In this document: positions 16,583-24,691 of the stretch, piece by piece | Numbering within the stretch: the first letter of the stretch is position 1 | Layout of the letters: each line of letters starts with the position of its first letter | From: Bordetella parapertussis | GTDB taxonomy: Bacteria > Pseudomonadota > Gammaproteobacteria > Burkholderiales > Burkholderiaceae_C | Direction: 5' to 3' | DNA: 37,753 nt | Assembly (NCBI GenBank): GCA_945873925.1 | Contig: CAMCES010000015.1 | Span: forward strand, 1 to 37,753 | Notes under the pieces: model-generated | The model's input: the letters and a program-made list of their open reading frames with translations, nothing else | Database searches by the model: none | Told to the model about the DNA's origin: nothing | Program-made: the position numbers and the translations under genes

Positions 16583-18199
16583 TCAGCGGCTGAAATGAGC
16601 CTTGGCTTCGTACATGGTTTCCACCGTGATGCGAAAGACACCGCGCTCACGGGCGAAAATTTCGGTATTGCGACGGGCTTTGCCGCGCACAAAAAATGGG
16701 ATTTTTTTCAGTTCTTTTTCGGCCTCCGGGGCCCAACTGCTTTCGTTGCTAGCAGGGGTGTCGGTGCCTGCCGTGGTGGGCCCGCCTCCGACCAAGATGG
16801 GCTGCATGCTTGCTTCGCTCAAGGGACTGGTTTTGGCAGGCGCGATACTCACCGCCGCGTGGCCTGATCCGAGGTGCGAGGGGGCTGCACCATCGTGGAA
16901 CTCAAAGTCTTCGCGGAACATGCCCAGCAGGTGTTCTTCCAGGCCCATCATCAGGGGATGAACCCAGGTGTCGAACAAGACATTGGCGCCCTCAAAGCCC
17001 ATTTGCGGGGCGTAGCGTGCGGGGAAATCTTGCACATGCATCGGCGCGGAAACCATGGTGCAGGGAATGCCCAAGCGTTTGGCGATGTGGCGCTCCATTT
17101 GGGTGCCCAGCAGCAATTCGGGTTGCAAGGCTTTGACCTGGTCTTCGACCTCAAGGTAATCGTCGGTGATCAAGGCTTCGAGGTCGTACAACTTGGCAGC
17201 CTCCCGCACCTCGCGCGCAAACTCGCGGCTGTAGGTGCCCAGGCCCACCACCTCGAAGCCCATTTCTTGGTGGGCCACACGCGCAGCCGCGATCGCATGG
17301 GTGGCGTCGCCAAACACGAAGACGCGCTTGCCGGTGAGGTAGGTGGAGTCGACCGATTTGGCGTACCAACGGGCATTGGAGGCTTGACGGTAATCCGCCA
17401 GGATTTGCGTGCTGTCACCCAAACCAGCGAGTTGGCGCACCTCTTGGATGAAGTCCAAGGTGCCATTGACGCCATAGGGAATGCATTGCGTGAAAGCCTG
17501 GTCGCAACTGCGCTCTAGCCATTGGGCGGTGGTGCGGGCCAACTCGGGGTAGAGCACCACGTTGAAATCGGCCTGTGCCAAGCGGCGCACATCGGCCACG
17601 CTGGCGTTGAGCGGGGCAACCACATTGACCCCGATGCCCAGGTCTTGCAACAGACCGCGGATTTCTTTGATGTCATCGCGGTGACGGAAACCCAAAGCGG
17701 TGGGACCCAGGATGTTGCAGGTGGGCTGGCGACCCGCCATCGGACTGCGTTGGTGGCCCGCAGGCACCAAGGCGCGCACCAAGTGGTAGAAGGTTTCTGA
17801 TGCCCCCCAGTTTTCTTTGCGCTGGTAGGCGGGCAGTTCAAGGGGCACCACAGGGATGGGCAAATTCAGGGCGAGCGCCAAACCGCCTGGATCGTCTTGG
17901 ATCAATTCGGCGGTGCAGGAGGCACCGACCAACATTGCATTTGGCTTGAATCGTTTGTGTGCATCGCTTGCAGCTTGCTTGAACAACTCAGCGGTGTCGC
18001 CACCGAGATCACGCGCCTGGAAGGTGGTGTAGGTCACCGGTGGGCGGCGCGGCAAGCGCTCGATCATGGTGAACAGCAAATCGGCATAGGTGTCGCCTTG
18101 CGGCGCATGCAGCACGTAATGCACATCGGTCATGGCGGTGGCCACGCGGATCGCGCCCACATGGGGCGGTCCTTCGTAGGTCCAGAGCGTGAGTTGCAT
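16583..18199 (-). CDS. bchB: Dark-operative protochlorophyllide reductase subunit B
   Basis: This 538-residue NifK-like subunit forms the catalytic BchN2B2 tetramer with BchN. D36, in HAPQGDTYAD, matches the unusual Asp ligand of the bridging [4Fe-4S] cluster known from Rhodobacter BchB. The C-terminal domain PFFVRGKARRNTEIFARERG with ITVETMYEAKAHF is the usual tail that covers the substrate pocket. Between the core and tail is a low-complexity linker rich in Ala, Thr and Gly (roughly residues 440-490). It starts nine bases after bchN. Confidence 0.97.
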   Translation of the reverse strand: MQLTLWTYEGPPHVGAIRVATAMTDVHYVLHAPQGDTYADLLFTMIERLPRRPPVTYTTFQARDLGGDTAELFKQAASDAHKRFKPNAMLVGASCTAELIQDDPGGLALALNLPIPVVPLELPAYQRKENWGASETFYHLVRALVPAGHQRSPMAGRQPTCNILGPTALGFRHRDDIKEIRGLLQDLGIGVNVVAPLNASVADVRRLAQADFNVVLYPELARTTAQWLERSCDQAFTQCIPYGVNGTLDFIQEVRQLAGLGDSTQILADYRQASNARWYAKSVDSTYLTGKRVFVFGDATHAIAAARVAHQEMGFEVVGLGTYSREFAREVREAAKLYDLEALITDDYLEVEDQVKALQPELLLGTQMERHIAKRLGIPCTMVSAPMHVQDFPARYAPQMGFEGANVLFDTWVHPLMMGLEEHLLGMFREDFEFHDGAAPSHLGSGHAAVSIAPAKTSPLSEASMQPILVGGGPTTAGTDTPASNESSWAPEAEKELKKIPFFVRGKARRNTEIFARERGVFRITVETMYEAKAHFSR

Positions 18200-18208
18200 G
18201 GTCTGCCT

Positions 18209-19498
18209 TTATGCTGCGAGTTTGGTTCGGCGACGCAAAGGACGGCTGAACAGTTCGGCCAAATCAGCCGCTTGTTCATAGCCTTGGATCGGCGTGAAGA
18301 CGAGCTCAATGGCCCATTTGGTCGCCAGTCCTTGGGCTTCGAGGGGGTTGGCCAATCCCAACCCGCAGACCACCAAATCGGGTGCATCGGCATGGCAGCG
18401 GTCGAGTTGGTTTTCGACATGCTGACCTTCGGTGATGCGACTGCCAGCAGGCAACAACGCCAACTCTTCGGCCATCAGTTTTCGGTGCAAGTAGGGCGTA
18501 CCGATTTCGCTCAACACCATGCCGAGTTCGCGACTCAAAAAACGCGCCAACGGGATTTCAAGTTGTGAGTCGGGGAAGAAAAAGATCTTTTTGCCCTGCA
18601 GCAGTGGGCGTTGGCGAGCCAGCGCAGCCTCGGCGCGTTGGCTGGGTGCTTTGGTGACCGCTTCGAACGTGTTGGCTGACACCCCAAAAGCAGTGGCGGC
18701 GGACTGCAACCAAGCGGTCGTGCCTTCAACACCCAGCGGAAAGGGCGCGAGCAGGCGCTTTGCACCACGCGCCTCGAGCGCCAAGCTGGTGTCGGCCAAA
18801 AAGGGTTGCGCCAACAAGTACAGCGTGTCTGGACCGACTTTGGGCAGGGCTTGGCTGTTGCGGGGTGGAAAAAAATCGATCTGCTGGATGCCCATGTCGT
18901 TGAGCAAGCGTTGCAACTGGTCTTCCACGATGTCGGCCAAGGTGCCCACCACCATCAGGCGTCTGGCGCTTTGTACCGGCAGGCTGGGTAACACCGGCAC
19001 CATGGCGTTCAAACAGGCGTCTTCGCCTTGGGTGAAAGTGGTTTCGATGCCGCTGCCTGAGTAATTGAGCACCCGCACCTGGGGGTTGTGCTGGCGACTC
19101 AGACGCTCGGCTGCGCGGGATAAATCGAGCTTGATCACCTCTGAGGGGCAGGAGCCCACCAAGAACAGGGTGCGGATGTCAGGGCGGCGAGACAGCAATT
19201 TGTCCACCACTTTGTCAAGCTCATCATTGGCGTCGGACAAACCGGCCAAATCGCGTTCGTCGATGATGGCGGTGCCAAACCGAGGCTCGGCAAAAATCAT
19301 CACGCCAGCGGCAGACTGAATCAGGTGGGCACAGGTGCGCGAACCCACCACCAGAAAGAAGGCATCCTGGATTTTGCGGTGCAACCAAATGATGCCGGTC
19401 AAGCCGCAAAACACCTCGCGTTGACCACGTTCGGTATGGATTTGATGCTGGGGTTCACAGCCCAGGGCTTCGGCCCGGATCGGGATCACCGTACTCAT
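18209..19498 (-). CDS. bchN: Dark-operative protochlorophyllide reductase subunit N
   Basis: This 429-residue NifD-like subunit partners BchB. Cysteine ligands of the [4Fe-4S] cluster are visible as C31 (EVFCGLTG), C56 (GSRTCAHL) and C117 (VGSCPSE). With D36 of BchB these complete the known 3 Cys/1 Asp set. The ATG at 19498 overlaps the bchF stop as ATGA. Length and order (bchF-N-B) are as in other proteobacterial clusters. Confidence 0.97.
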   Translation of the reverse strand: MSTVIPIRAEALGCEPQHQIHTERGQREVFCGLTGIIWLHRKIQDAFFLVVGSRTCAHLIQSAAGVMIFAEPRFGTAIIDERDLAGLSDANDELDKVVDKLLSRRPDIRTLFLVGSCPSEVIKLDLSRAAERLSRQHNPQVRVLNYSGSGIETTFTQGEDACLNAMVPVLPSLPVQSARRLMVVGTLADIVEDQLQRLLNDMGIQQIDFFPPRNSQALPKVGPDTLYLLAQPFLADTSLALEARGAKRLLAPFPLGVEGTTAWLQSAATAFGVSANTFEAVTKAPSQRAEAALARQRPLLQGKKIFFFPDSQLEIPLARFLSRELGMVLSEIGTPYLHRKLMAEELALLPAGSRITEGQHVENQLDRCHADAPDLVVCGLGLANPLEAQGLATKWAIELVFTPIQGYEQAADLAELFSRPLRRRTKLAA

Positions 19499-20004
19499 GC
19501 GGCCACCCCTTGGTGCATCGCCAGCGTCGCCCGTTCTTGGCGCCGTGCCGCTTTGAGTTTCAACAAAAACTGCCCAGCGTTGACGGCGTAGGCGGCATAG
19601 GCGGCCAAGGCCAGCCAGAGCTGATCACGGATACCCATGCTGCCGGTGTAGAGCGACCACAAATAGGCGGTGTGCAAACCCAGCACCAAAAAGCTGAACA
19701 CGTCTTCCCAGAAAAAAGACTTGGCAAACAACCACTTATCGAAAACCACTTTTTCCCAGATCGAGCCGGTGACCATGATGGTGTAGAGCACAGCGGTTTT
19801 GAAAACCACAGACCAAACCGCCAACGCTTCACCCATGCCGGTCAGCATGTAACGGGCGATCAAACAGACACTCACGGCAAACACGATGAACTGAAAAGCC
19901 GCCAAAAACCCTTGAACAGGTGTCCAGATGGTTGCGTCTCGGCGGGCACGCTCCTCGGCCGTGTATAGGCCTGCACTGATAAGGGTGGATGAGGTGTCGG
20001 TCAT
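19495..20004 (-). CDS. bchF: 3-vinyl bacteriochlorophyllide hydratase
   Basis: This 169-residue membrane protein hydrates the C-3 vinyl group on the way to bacteriochlorophyll a. Typical BchF features are the LYTAEERARRDATIWTPVQG N-terminal segment, several hydrophobic helices and the WEKVVFDKWLFAKSFFWEDVFSF block. The chosen ATG 20004 lies about 22 bases after the predicted transcription start; ATG 20019 is an alternative and both lack a clear Shine-Dalgarno. The frame extends to 20061, but that would put the start inside a PpsR operator. bchF heads the long unit ending with crtB. Confidence 0.93.
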   Translation of the reverse strand: MTDTSSTLISAGLYTAEERARRDATIWTPVQGFLAAFQFIVFAVSVCLIARYMLTGMGEALAVWSVVFKTAVLYTIMVTGSIWEKVVFDKWLFAKSFFWEDVFSFLVLGLHTAYLWSLYTGSMGIRDQLWLALAAYAAYAVNAGQFLLKLKAARRQERATLAMHQGVAA

Positions 20005-20032
20005 GGCAAGGGTGGGCATTGGGCGTGAATCA

Positions 20033-20061
20033 ACTTTAGAGACTCGAGACCAGAGTGTCAA
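20033..20061 (-). promoter_or_regulatory. Predicted promoter of the bchF-to-crtB unit
   Basis: On the minus strand a perfect -35 TTGACA (20061-20056) is followed by a 17-base spacer and the -10-like hexamer TAAAGT (20038-20033, four of six consensus matches). The -35 forms one arm of a PpsR-type operator, so repressor binding would block polymerase directly. Confidence 0.55.
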
Positions 20062-20073
20062 CTTAAATTGACG
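20056..20073. promoter_or_regulatory. PpsR/CrtJ-type operator 1 (bchF-aerR intergenic)
   Basis: The sequence TGTCAACTTAAATTGACG is a near-perfect dyad matching the PpsR consensus TGT-N12-ACA except for the last base. It overlaps the predicted -35 of bchF and lies about 110 bases before aerR. A second site follows 61 bases downstream, start to start. Confidence 0.8.
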
Positions 20074-20116
20074 TTATTTAAAGCTGACAGACTTGGTGTT
20101 TTCCCTAGGTATCAAG

Positions 20117-20134
20117 TGTCTAAAAACAATGACA
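20117..20134. promoter_or_regulatory. PpsR/CrtJ-type operator 2 (bchF-aerR intergenic)
   Basis: TGTCTAAAAACAATGACA matches TGT-N12-ACA exactly and sits within a longer dyad (AAGTGTC ... GACACTT, 20114-20137). Paired operators are common for tetrameric PpsR, which binds cooperatively; this one is nearer the aerR start. Confidence 0.8.
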
Positions 20135-20184
20135 CTTTAGGGCATATTCAACCAATTTGGCCCGAGCTTGAAAATAGAGGTCTC

Positions 20185-20982
20185 ATGGAATTGACTTCCG
20201 CCACCGATATCACAAGACCCCTGCAAGAAGCCCTTTCAACGCATGTCATCCCTCAATTGCTGGGACAGGCCAATTGCTTGGCGCATGCCAACGACTTCAC
20301 CCAAGACCAATGCGAGGTTTTGGCGCAGGCTTGCTTGTCAACCCAGGCCGGGGTTGCCGAGGCTTGCGCGCGGCGTTTTTTGACCCTGGGCTTGGGTATC
20401 GAAAGCCTGATGGTGGGAGCGATCCCCAATGCCGCGCGTTTGTTCCACGACTGGTGGGCGAATGACCGGATCGATTTCGTCGATGTCACCCAAGCCACTT
20501 TTCAACTTGAAAAATTGGTGCATGCCTTGAGCGCTGAATTTGTCCTGCATGGCCCGGCCAAGCAAGCCGCGCGGGGTCACCAGGCCTTGTTGATCAACAC
20601 CCCTGGTAGCCACCATTCGTTGGGCTTGTTGATCCTGTCAATGTATTTCAGGCGTTATGGCTGGCAACTGTTGAAACCCGCCAGCGCGTCCAGCCAAGAC
20701 ATGCACAGCTTGGTTCGCGCCGAGTGGGTGGACTTGTTGGGTATCTCGGTGTCCGATCAGCGTCAATTCGACAAGCTGCGAGAGCTGATTGCTTCTCTGC
20801 GTAAGCAGGCCCGCAATCGGGTCATGCAGGTGATGGTGGGCGGGCCAGCCCTTCGCTTTGAGCCCCAGTTGGCTGCCATCTTGGGTGCTGACCTGGCCAC
20901 CTGCCATGCCGATGAGGCGCATGTCAAAGCACTTTCACTGGTGCAAGCAGCGCAAGCCCTGACACAAAAACAACGGGCGTGA
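20185..20982 (+). CDS. aerR: AerR/PpaA-type cobalamin-binding antirepressor
   Basis: This 265-residue protein resembles AerR/PpaA, the B12-binding partner that modulates PpsR/CrtJ in purple bacteria. A helical N-terminal part is followed by a Rossmann-like B12 domain. It has TPGSHHSLGLL (H144-S-L-G147 in the place of the cobalamin His motif; the usual Asp two residues before is Ser) and VMQVMVGGPAL (around residue 213). ATG 20185 is preferred: it follows an AGAGG ribosome site, whereas the longer frame from TTG 20068 would start within operator 1. It lies directly upstream of ppsR, the standard arrangement. Confidence 0.88.
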   Translation: MELTSATDITRPLQEALSTHVIPQLLGQANCLAHANDFTQDQCEVLAQACLSTQAGVAEACARRFLTLGLGIESLMVGAIPNAARLFHDWWANDRIDFVDVTQATFQLEKLVHALSAEFVLHGPAKQAARGHQALLINTPGSHHSLGLLILSMYFRRYGWQLLKPASASSQDMHSLVRAEWVDLLGISVSDQRQFDKLRELIASLRKQARNRVMQVMVGGPALRFEPQLAAILGADLATCHADEAHVKALSLVQAAQALTQKQRA

Positions 20983-21095
20983 ATTGGTTATTGCCTTGGA
21001 CAAAAGATCCATGGGTTTGACGCATAGAATCTACAAAAGCCATGTTTTTTCATGCTTTTCTGGTGTTTGTAAAGTTTTCCTCCAGTTTGGCCTTT

Positions 21096-21112
21096 TTGAT
21101 TGTCTAAATCAA
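21096..21112. other. Inverted repeat abutting the ppsR start
   Basis: TTGATT and AATCAA form a perfect 6-bp dyad around a five-base centre, ending one base before the GTG start of ppsR. It is not spaced like an FNR site or a PpsR site. It occupies the position where the ribosome site should be, so it could act as an RNA hairpin or a regulator site. The rest of the 131-base aerR-ppsR gap shows no convincing promoter. Confidence 0.35.
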
Positions 21113-21113
21113 C

Positions 21114-22505
21114 GTGAATATTCCTGCCCTGGCATCTTCTGAATCAGAACGGTTGTTTGCAACCTTGTCTGATGTTGTTTTTGTGCTCAATGGGGAAGGT
21201 GACATCTTGGACTTACAGGTCTTTGGCAAAGAACTCCAGCGCATGGAATTGCCCACCTGGAAAGGCCTCAATTTGATGTCTTTCACCACCTTGGACAGCC
21301 AAGACAAGGTCAAGCGGTTGCTGGTGCAAATACAGCAGGGTGAAACTGGGCAATGGCGCCATATCAACCTGTCGAGTCCCAGCGGCCAAGACATTCCCCT
21401 GCAGGTCAACTGCGTGCTCAATCCGGACCAGCCCGGCAGTTGCTGGATGTTTGGTCGTGATCTGAGTGCGGTGTCCCAGATGCAGCAGCGCTTGGTCGAT
21501 GCCCACCAGTCCATCGAGCGCGATTACCTGCGCTTGCGCCACATGGAGGCGCGATACCGTTTGCTGTTCGAGACGGTTTCTGAGCCGATGTTGGTGGTGG
21601 ATTTGGCGCAACGCCGCATCATGGAGGCCAACCAGGCAGCACAGTTGTTGTTCAAGGACGCGGTCCGCCGTTTGTCAGGCAGCGACATTGCCCAGTGTTT
21701 TGAGCCTGGGGCCAAAGACACGTTGGACAAGTTACTGCAAGCCACTCAAAACTCAGGTCGCATGGAAACCGCTCGCCTGCGGCCCCTCAAGAGCGCTCAA
21801 GACGCGCAAATGCATGCAACGGTTTTTATCCAAGAAGGCGGACCTTTGTTTTTACTGCGCTTGCAAAGCGTGGGTCACAGCGCGGCGATTGGCGTCAATG
21901 CCCACACCAGCGACTGGTTCAAACAAGCGCTGGACAACGCGCCGATTGGCTTTGTCGTGGCCGATCGTTTGGGGATTATTTTGGCCAGCAATCCCGAGTT
22001 TTGCAGCATGGCGGGCGTTGCTTCGCACGGCCAATTGGCAGACCGCAACCTCGAGGATTGGTTGGCCCGCGGAGCCGTTGACATGGGCGTGTTGCTCAAT
22101 AATTTGCGCCAGTCGCGCACCGTGCGGGGCTTTGCCACCGAGCTGCGCTCGACCGTGGGCGTGTTGATGGCGGTGGACGTGGCCGCTGTCACCTTGACGG
22201 GCGACCAAGCGACCTATGGTTTCTTTTTCCGTGACGCCCAAATGGGGCGTGGGCGTGCTGACAGCTTGCCCGGCAGCGGCATGGTCGACTCGGTTGCCCA
22301 GCTCTCGCAGTTGGTCGGCCGCATGCCGATGAAAGAAATCGTGGGCGAGACCAGCACCATGATCGAACGCATGTGTATCCAAGCCGCGCTTGAACTCACC
22401 CACAACAACCGGGCCTCGGCCGCGGAAATGCTCGGTTTGTCCAGACAAAGCCTGTACGTCAAGCTGCACCGCTATGCCATGGTGGCCGATGGCGACCCAG
22501 AGTAA
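21114..22505 (+). CDS. ppsR: Redox/light-responsive repressor PpsR/CrtJ
   Basis: This 463-residue repressor of photosynthesis genes has an N-terminal PAS-like domain (about 13-115), a coiled linker (about 120-148), two further PAS-like domains (about 150-250 and 270-375) and a C-terminal Fis-type helix-turn-helix (NNRASAAEMLGLSRQSLYVKLHRY). The HTH-proximal cysteine (C421, in ERMCIQAALEL) corresponds to the redox-active Cys known from Rhodobacter. No Cys lies near residue 250, where the second one is found in Rhodobacter. The start must be GTG 21114, because an in-frame TAA lies at 21105; no good ribosome site is visible. Its predicted operators occur five times in the window. Confidence 0.95.
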   Translation: MNIPALASSESERLFATLSDVVFVLNGEGDILDLQVFGKELQRMELPTWKGLNLMSFTTLDSQDKVKRLLVQIQQGETGQWRHINLSSPSGQDIPLQVNCVLNPDQPGSCWMFGRDLSAVSQMQQRLVDAHQSIERDYLRLRHMEARYRLLFETVSEPMLVVDLAQRRIMEANQAAQLLFKDAVRRLSGSDIAQCFEPGAKDTLDKLLQATQNSGRMETARLRPLKSAQDAQMHATVFIQEGGPLFLLRLQSVGHSAAIGVNAHTSDWFKQALDNAPIGFVVADRLGIILASNPEFCSMAGVASHGQLADRNLEDWLARGAVDMGVLLNNLRQSRTVRGFATELRSTVGVLMAVDVAAVTLTGDQATYGFFFRDAQMGRGRADSLPGSGMVDSVAQLSQLVGRMPMKEIVGETSTMIERMCIQAALELTHNNRASAAEMLGLSRQSLYVKLHRYAMVADGDPE

Positions 22506-22526
22506 ACCCTAGGCGCATCAAAAAAG

Positions 22527-22544
22527 CGTCAACTTTGATTGACA
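22527..22544. promoter_or_regulatory. PpsR/CrtJ-type operator before bchG
   Basis: CGTCAACTTTGATTGACA differs from TGT-N12-ACA only in its first base and keeps both inner arms GTCAA/TTGAC. It lies 21 bases after the ppsR stop. A further TGTCAA at 22553-22558 makes an everted half-site. It suggests bchG-bchP has its own PpsR control besides any ppsR read-through. Confidence 0.7.
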
Positions 22545-22558
22545 ACTCAGCCTGTCAA

Positions 22559-23473
22559 ATGAAAAATGGGAAGATGTCAATTCCCAGATTCACTGCCGTT
22601 TTAGAGTTGCTCAAACCGGTCACCTGGTTTCCGCCGATGTGGGCGTTTGCTTGTGGTGCGGTGTCTTCAGGGCAAAGCTTGGCAGACCAATGGCCCTTGC
22701 TGCTGCTGGGCATGTTGCTGGCTGGGCCCATGGTCTGCGCCAGCAGCCAAGCGGTCAATGATTGGTTTGACCGCCATGTCGACGCGATCAACGAACCGCA
22801 ACGCCCCATTCCCTCTGGGCGAATCCCAGGTCGCTGGGGCTTGTATATCGCCATGGCCTGGACTGCGCTTTCCTTGCTCTGGGCCTGGCCCTTGGGTGAA
22901 TGGGCTTTCATCGCCACGGTTTTGGGTTTGCTGTTGGCCTGGGGTTACAGCGCACCGCCGTTTCGCTTCAAGCGCGATGGTTGGCTGGGTAACGCTGCCT
23001 GCGGTCTGAGCTACGAGGGTTTGGCTTGGGTCACCGGTGCGGCCGTGATGCTCGGCGGCGCCATGCCAGAGGGCCGCATCTTCCTGCTGGCCTTTCTCTA
23101 CAGTGTGGCCGCGCACGGCATCATGACCTTGAATGATTTCAAAGCCATCGAAGGCGATCGCCAAATGGGCGTGAGGTCCTTGCCGGTGCAGCTCGGCGTC
23201 AAGCGTGCCGCTGGCACGGCTTGTTGGGTGATGCTTCTTCCCCAATTCGTGGTGGTCGCGCTGTTGCTGTCTTGGCGCCAGACCACGCATGCCATTGCGG
23301 TGCTGCTGCTGATTTACACGCAGGTACCGCTGATGACCCGTTTCATGAAAGACCCAGTGGCCAAAGCCTTGCGCTTGAGTGCCTTTGGCGTGCCTTTGCT
23401 GGTCGCCGGCATGATGGCCAGCGCGTTTGCACTCAGACAAGTCCCCTTAATGAATGGAGGAGCAACACAATGA
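22559..23473 (+). CDS. bchG: Bacteriochlorophyll a synthase (geranylgeranyl transferase)
   Basis: This UbiA-family membrane prenyltransferase (304 residues from this start) esterifies bacteriochlorophyllide a with geranylgeranyl diphosphate. The two Asp-rich motifs are clear: NDWFDRHVDAINEPQRPIPSG and NDFKAIEGDRQMGVRSLPVQ. About eight or nine membrane segments are visible, and the LLKPVTWFPPMWAF start is typical. The first ATG after the operator, 22559, is used; ATG 22574 is equally plausible, and the TTG at 22535 lies inside the operator. It overlaps bchP by four bases (ATGA). Confidence 0.94.
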   Translation: MKNGKMSIPRFTAVLELLKPVTWFPPMWAFACGAVSSGQSLADQWPLLLLGMLLAGPMVCASSQAVNDWFDRHVDAINEPQRPIPSGRIPGRWGLYIAMAWTALSLLWAWPLGEWAFIATVLGLLLAWGYSAPPFRFKRDGWLGNAACGLSYEGLAWVTGAAVMLGGAMPEGRIFLLAFLYSVAAHGIMTLNDFKAIEGDRQMGVRSLPVQLGVKRAAGTACWVMLLPQFVVVALLLSWRQTTHAIAVLLLIYTQVPLMTRFMKDPVAKALRLSAFGVPLLVAGMMASAFALRQVPLMNGGATQ

Positions 23474-24669
23474 AACACGATACCTATGACGTGGTGGTGG
23501 TGGGTGGTGGGCCAGCCGGGGCCACCGCGGCAGACGACTTGGCGCGCTACGGCCACCGTGTGCTGTTGCTGGACCGACAAGGACGCATCAAGCCCTGTGG
23601 CGGCGCGATCCCGCCCCGCTTGATCCGTGACTTTGAAATCCCCGATGAACTCATGGTAGCCAAAGCCCGTGCAGCGCGCATGATCTCGCCCCGAGACAAC
23701 AAGGTCGACATCCCGATCGAGAACGGCTATGTGGGCATGGTCAACCGCGACCAGTTCGACGAGTGGTTGCGGGTGCGCGCCGAACAGCACGGCGCGTTGC
23801 GTCAGCGCGGTGTGTTTGACAAGCTCAGCCGAGACGCCGATGGCGTGAGCCGGGTGCATTTCACGGTGCGCACCGACGATGGCTTGGACATGCCCGCCAG
23901 CACCCGGGGTCGGGTGGTGATCGGCGCCGACGGCGCGCGCTCGGAGGTGGCGCGTCAAGCCGTGCCAGGCGCAGAAAAAACCAAGTATGTGTTCGCCTAC
24001 CACGAGATCTTGAAAACCCCGCCCGAGATGGTGCAAACCGACACCGACCCGTCGCGCTGTGATGTGTATTACCGCGGCAGCTTGTCGCCCGATTTCTACG
24101 GCTGGGTGTTCCCGCACGGCGACACCATGAGTGTCGGCACAGGCAGCGCTGACAAGGGTTTTTCCTTGCGCTCGGCAGTGGGACGTTTGCGCGATGCTGC
24201 CGGCTTGCACAATGCCACGGTGCTGCGCCGCGAGGGTGCGCCCCTGCCGATGAAGCCCCTGCCGCGCTGGGACAACGGACGCGATGTGGTGTTGGCAGGC
24301 GACGCCGCAGGCGTGGTCGCACCCGCCTCAGGCGAGGGCATTTACTACGCCATGCTGGGTGGCCGCTTGGCAGCCGAGGCGGCCCATGAATGCATCACCA
24401 TGGCCAACCCAGCCGCCTTGAAACAAGCCCGCAAGCGCTTCATGAAAGAGCATGGCCTGGTGTTTTGGGTGCTGGGTGTGATGCAGTATTTTTGGTACCA
24501 CACCGAAAAACGCCGCGAGAGTTTTGTCAAGATGTGCGAGGACAAAGATGTGCAAAAGCTCACCTTCGACTCCTACATGAACAAAAAGCTCGAGCGCAAA
24601 AAACCCATGGCGCATGTGAAGATCTTCATGAAAGACATGGCGCACCTGATGGGCATGGCCAAGACCTGA
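23470..24669 (+). CDS. bchP: Geranylgeranyl reductase
   Basis: This 399-residue FAD enzyme reduces the geranylgeranyl tail of bacteriochlorophyll to phytyl. The N-terminal GxGxxG fold is VVVVGGGPAGATAADDL (G12, G14, G17), followed by LLDRQGRIKPCGGAIP, typical of BchP/ChlP. A GDAAGVVAPASGEGIYYAM block marks the second FAD contact. ATG 23470 overlaps the bchG stop and has a GGAGGAG ribosome site. The frame is open 83 codons further upstream, but that is within bchG. It converges on bchO with 22 bases between the stops and no visible terminator. Confidence 0.96.
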   Translation: MKHDTYDVVVVGGGPAGATAADDLARYGHRVLLLDRQGRIKPCGGAIPPRLIRDFEIPDELMVAKARAARMISPRDNKVDIPIENGYVGMVNRDQFDEWLRVRAEQHGALRQRGVFDKLSRDADGVSRVHFTVRTDDGLDMPASTRGRVVIGADGARSEVARQAVPGAEKTKYVFAYHEILKTPPEMVQTDTDPSRCDVYYRGSLSPDFYGWVFPHGDTMSVGTGSADKGFSLRSAVGRLRDAAGLHNATVLRREGAPLPMKPLPRWDNGRDVVLAGDAAGVVAPASGEGIYYAMLGGRLAAEAAHECITMANPAALKQARKRFMKEHGLVFWVLGVMQYFWYHTEKRRESFVKMCEDKDVQKLTFDSYMNKKLERKKPMAHVKIFMKDMAHLMGMAKT

Positions 24670-24691
24670 GCTCTGTCAGGGCGGCAGCGCT

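Noticed and set aside
20068..20184. Upstream extension of aerR to TTG 20068
   Set aside because: It would start within PpsR operator 1 and span operator 2; ATG 20185 has a ribosome site and the family-like N-terminus.
21096..21112. FNR/FnrL box before ppsR
   Set aside because: The arms TTGAT/ATCAA are present but separated by seven bases instead of the required four.
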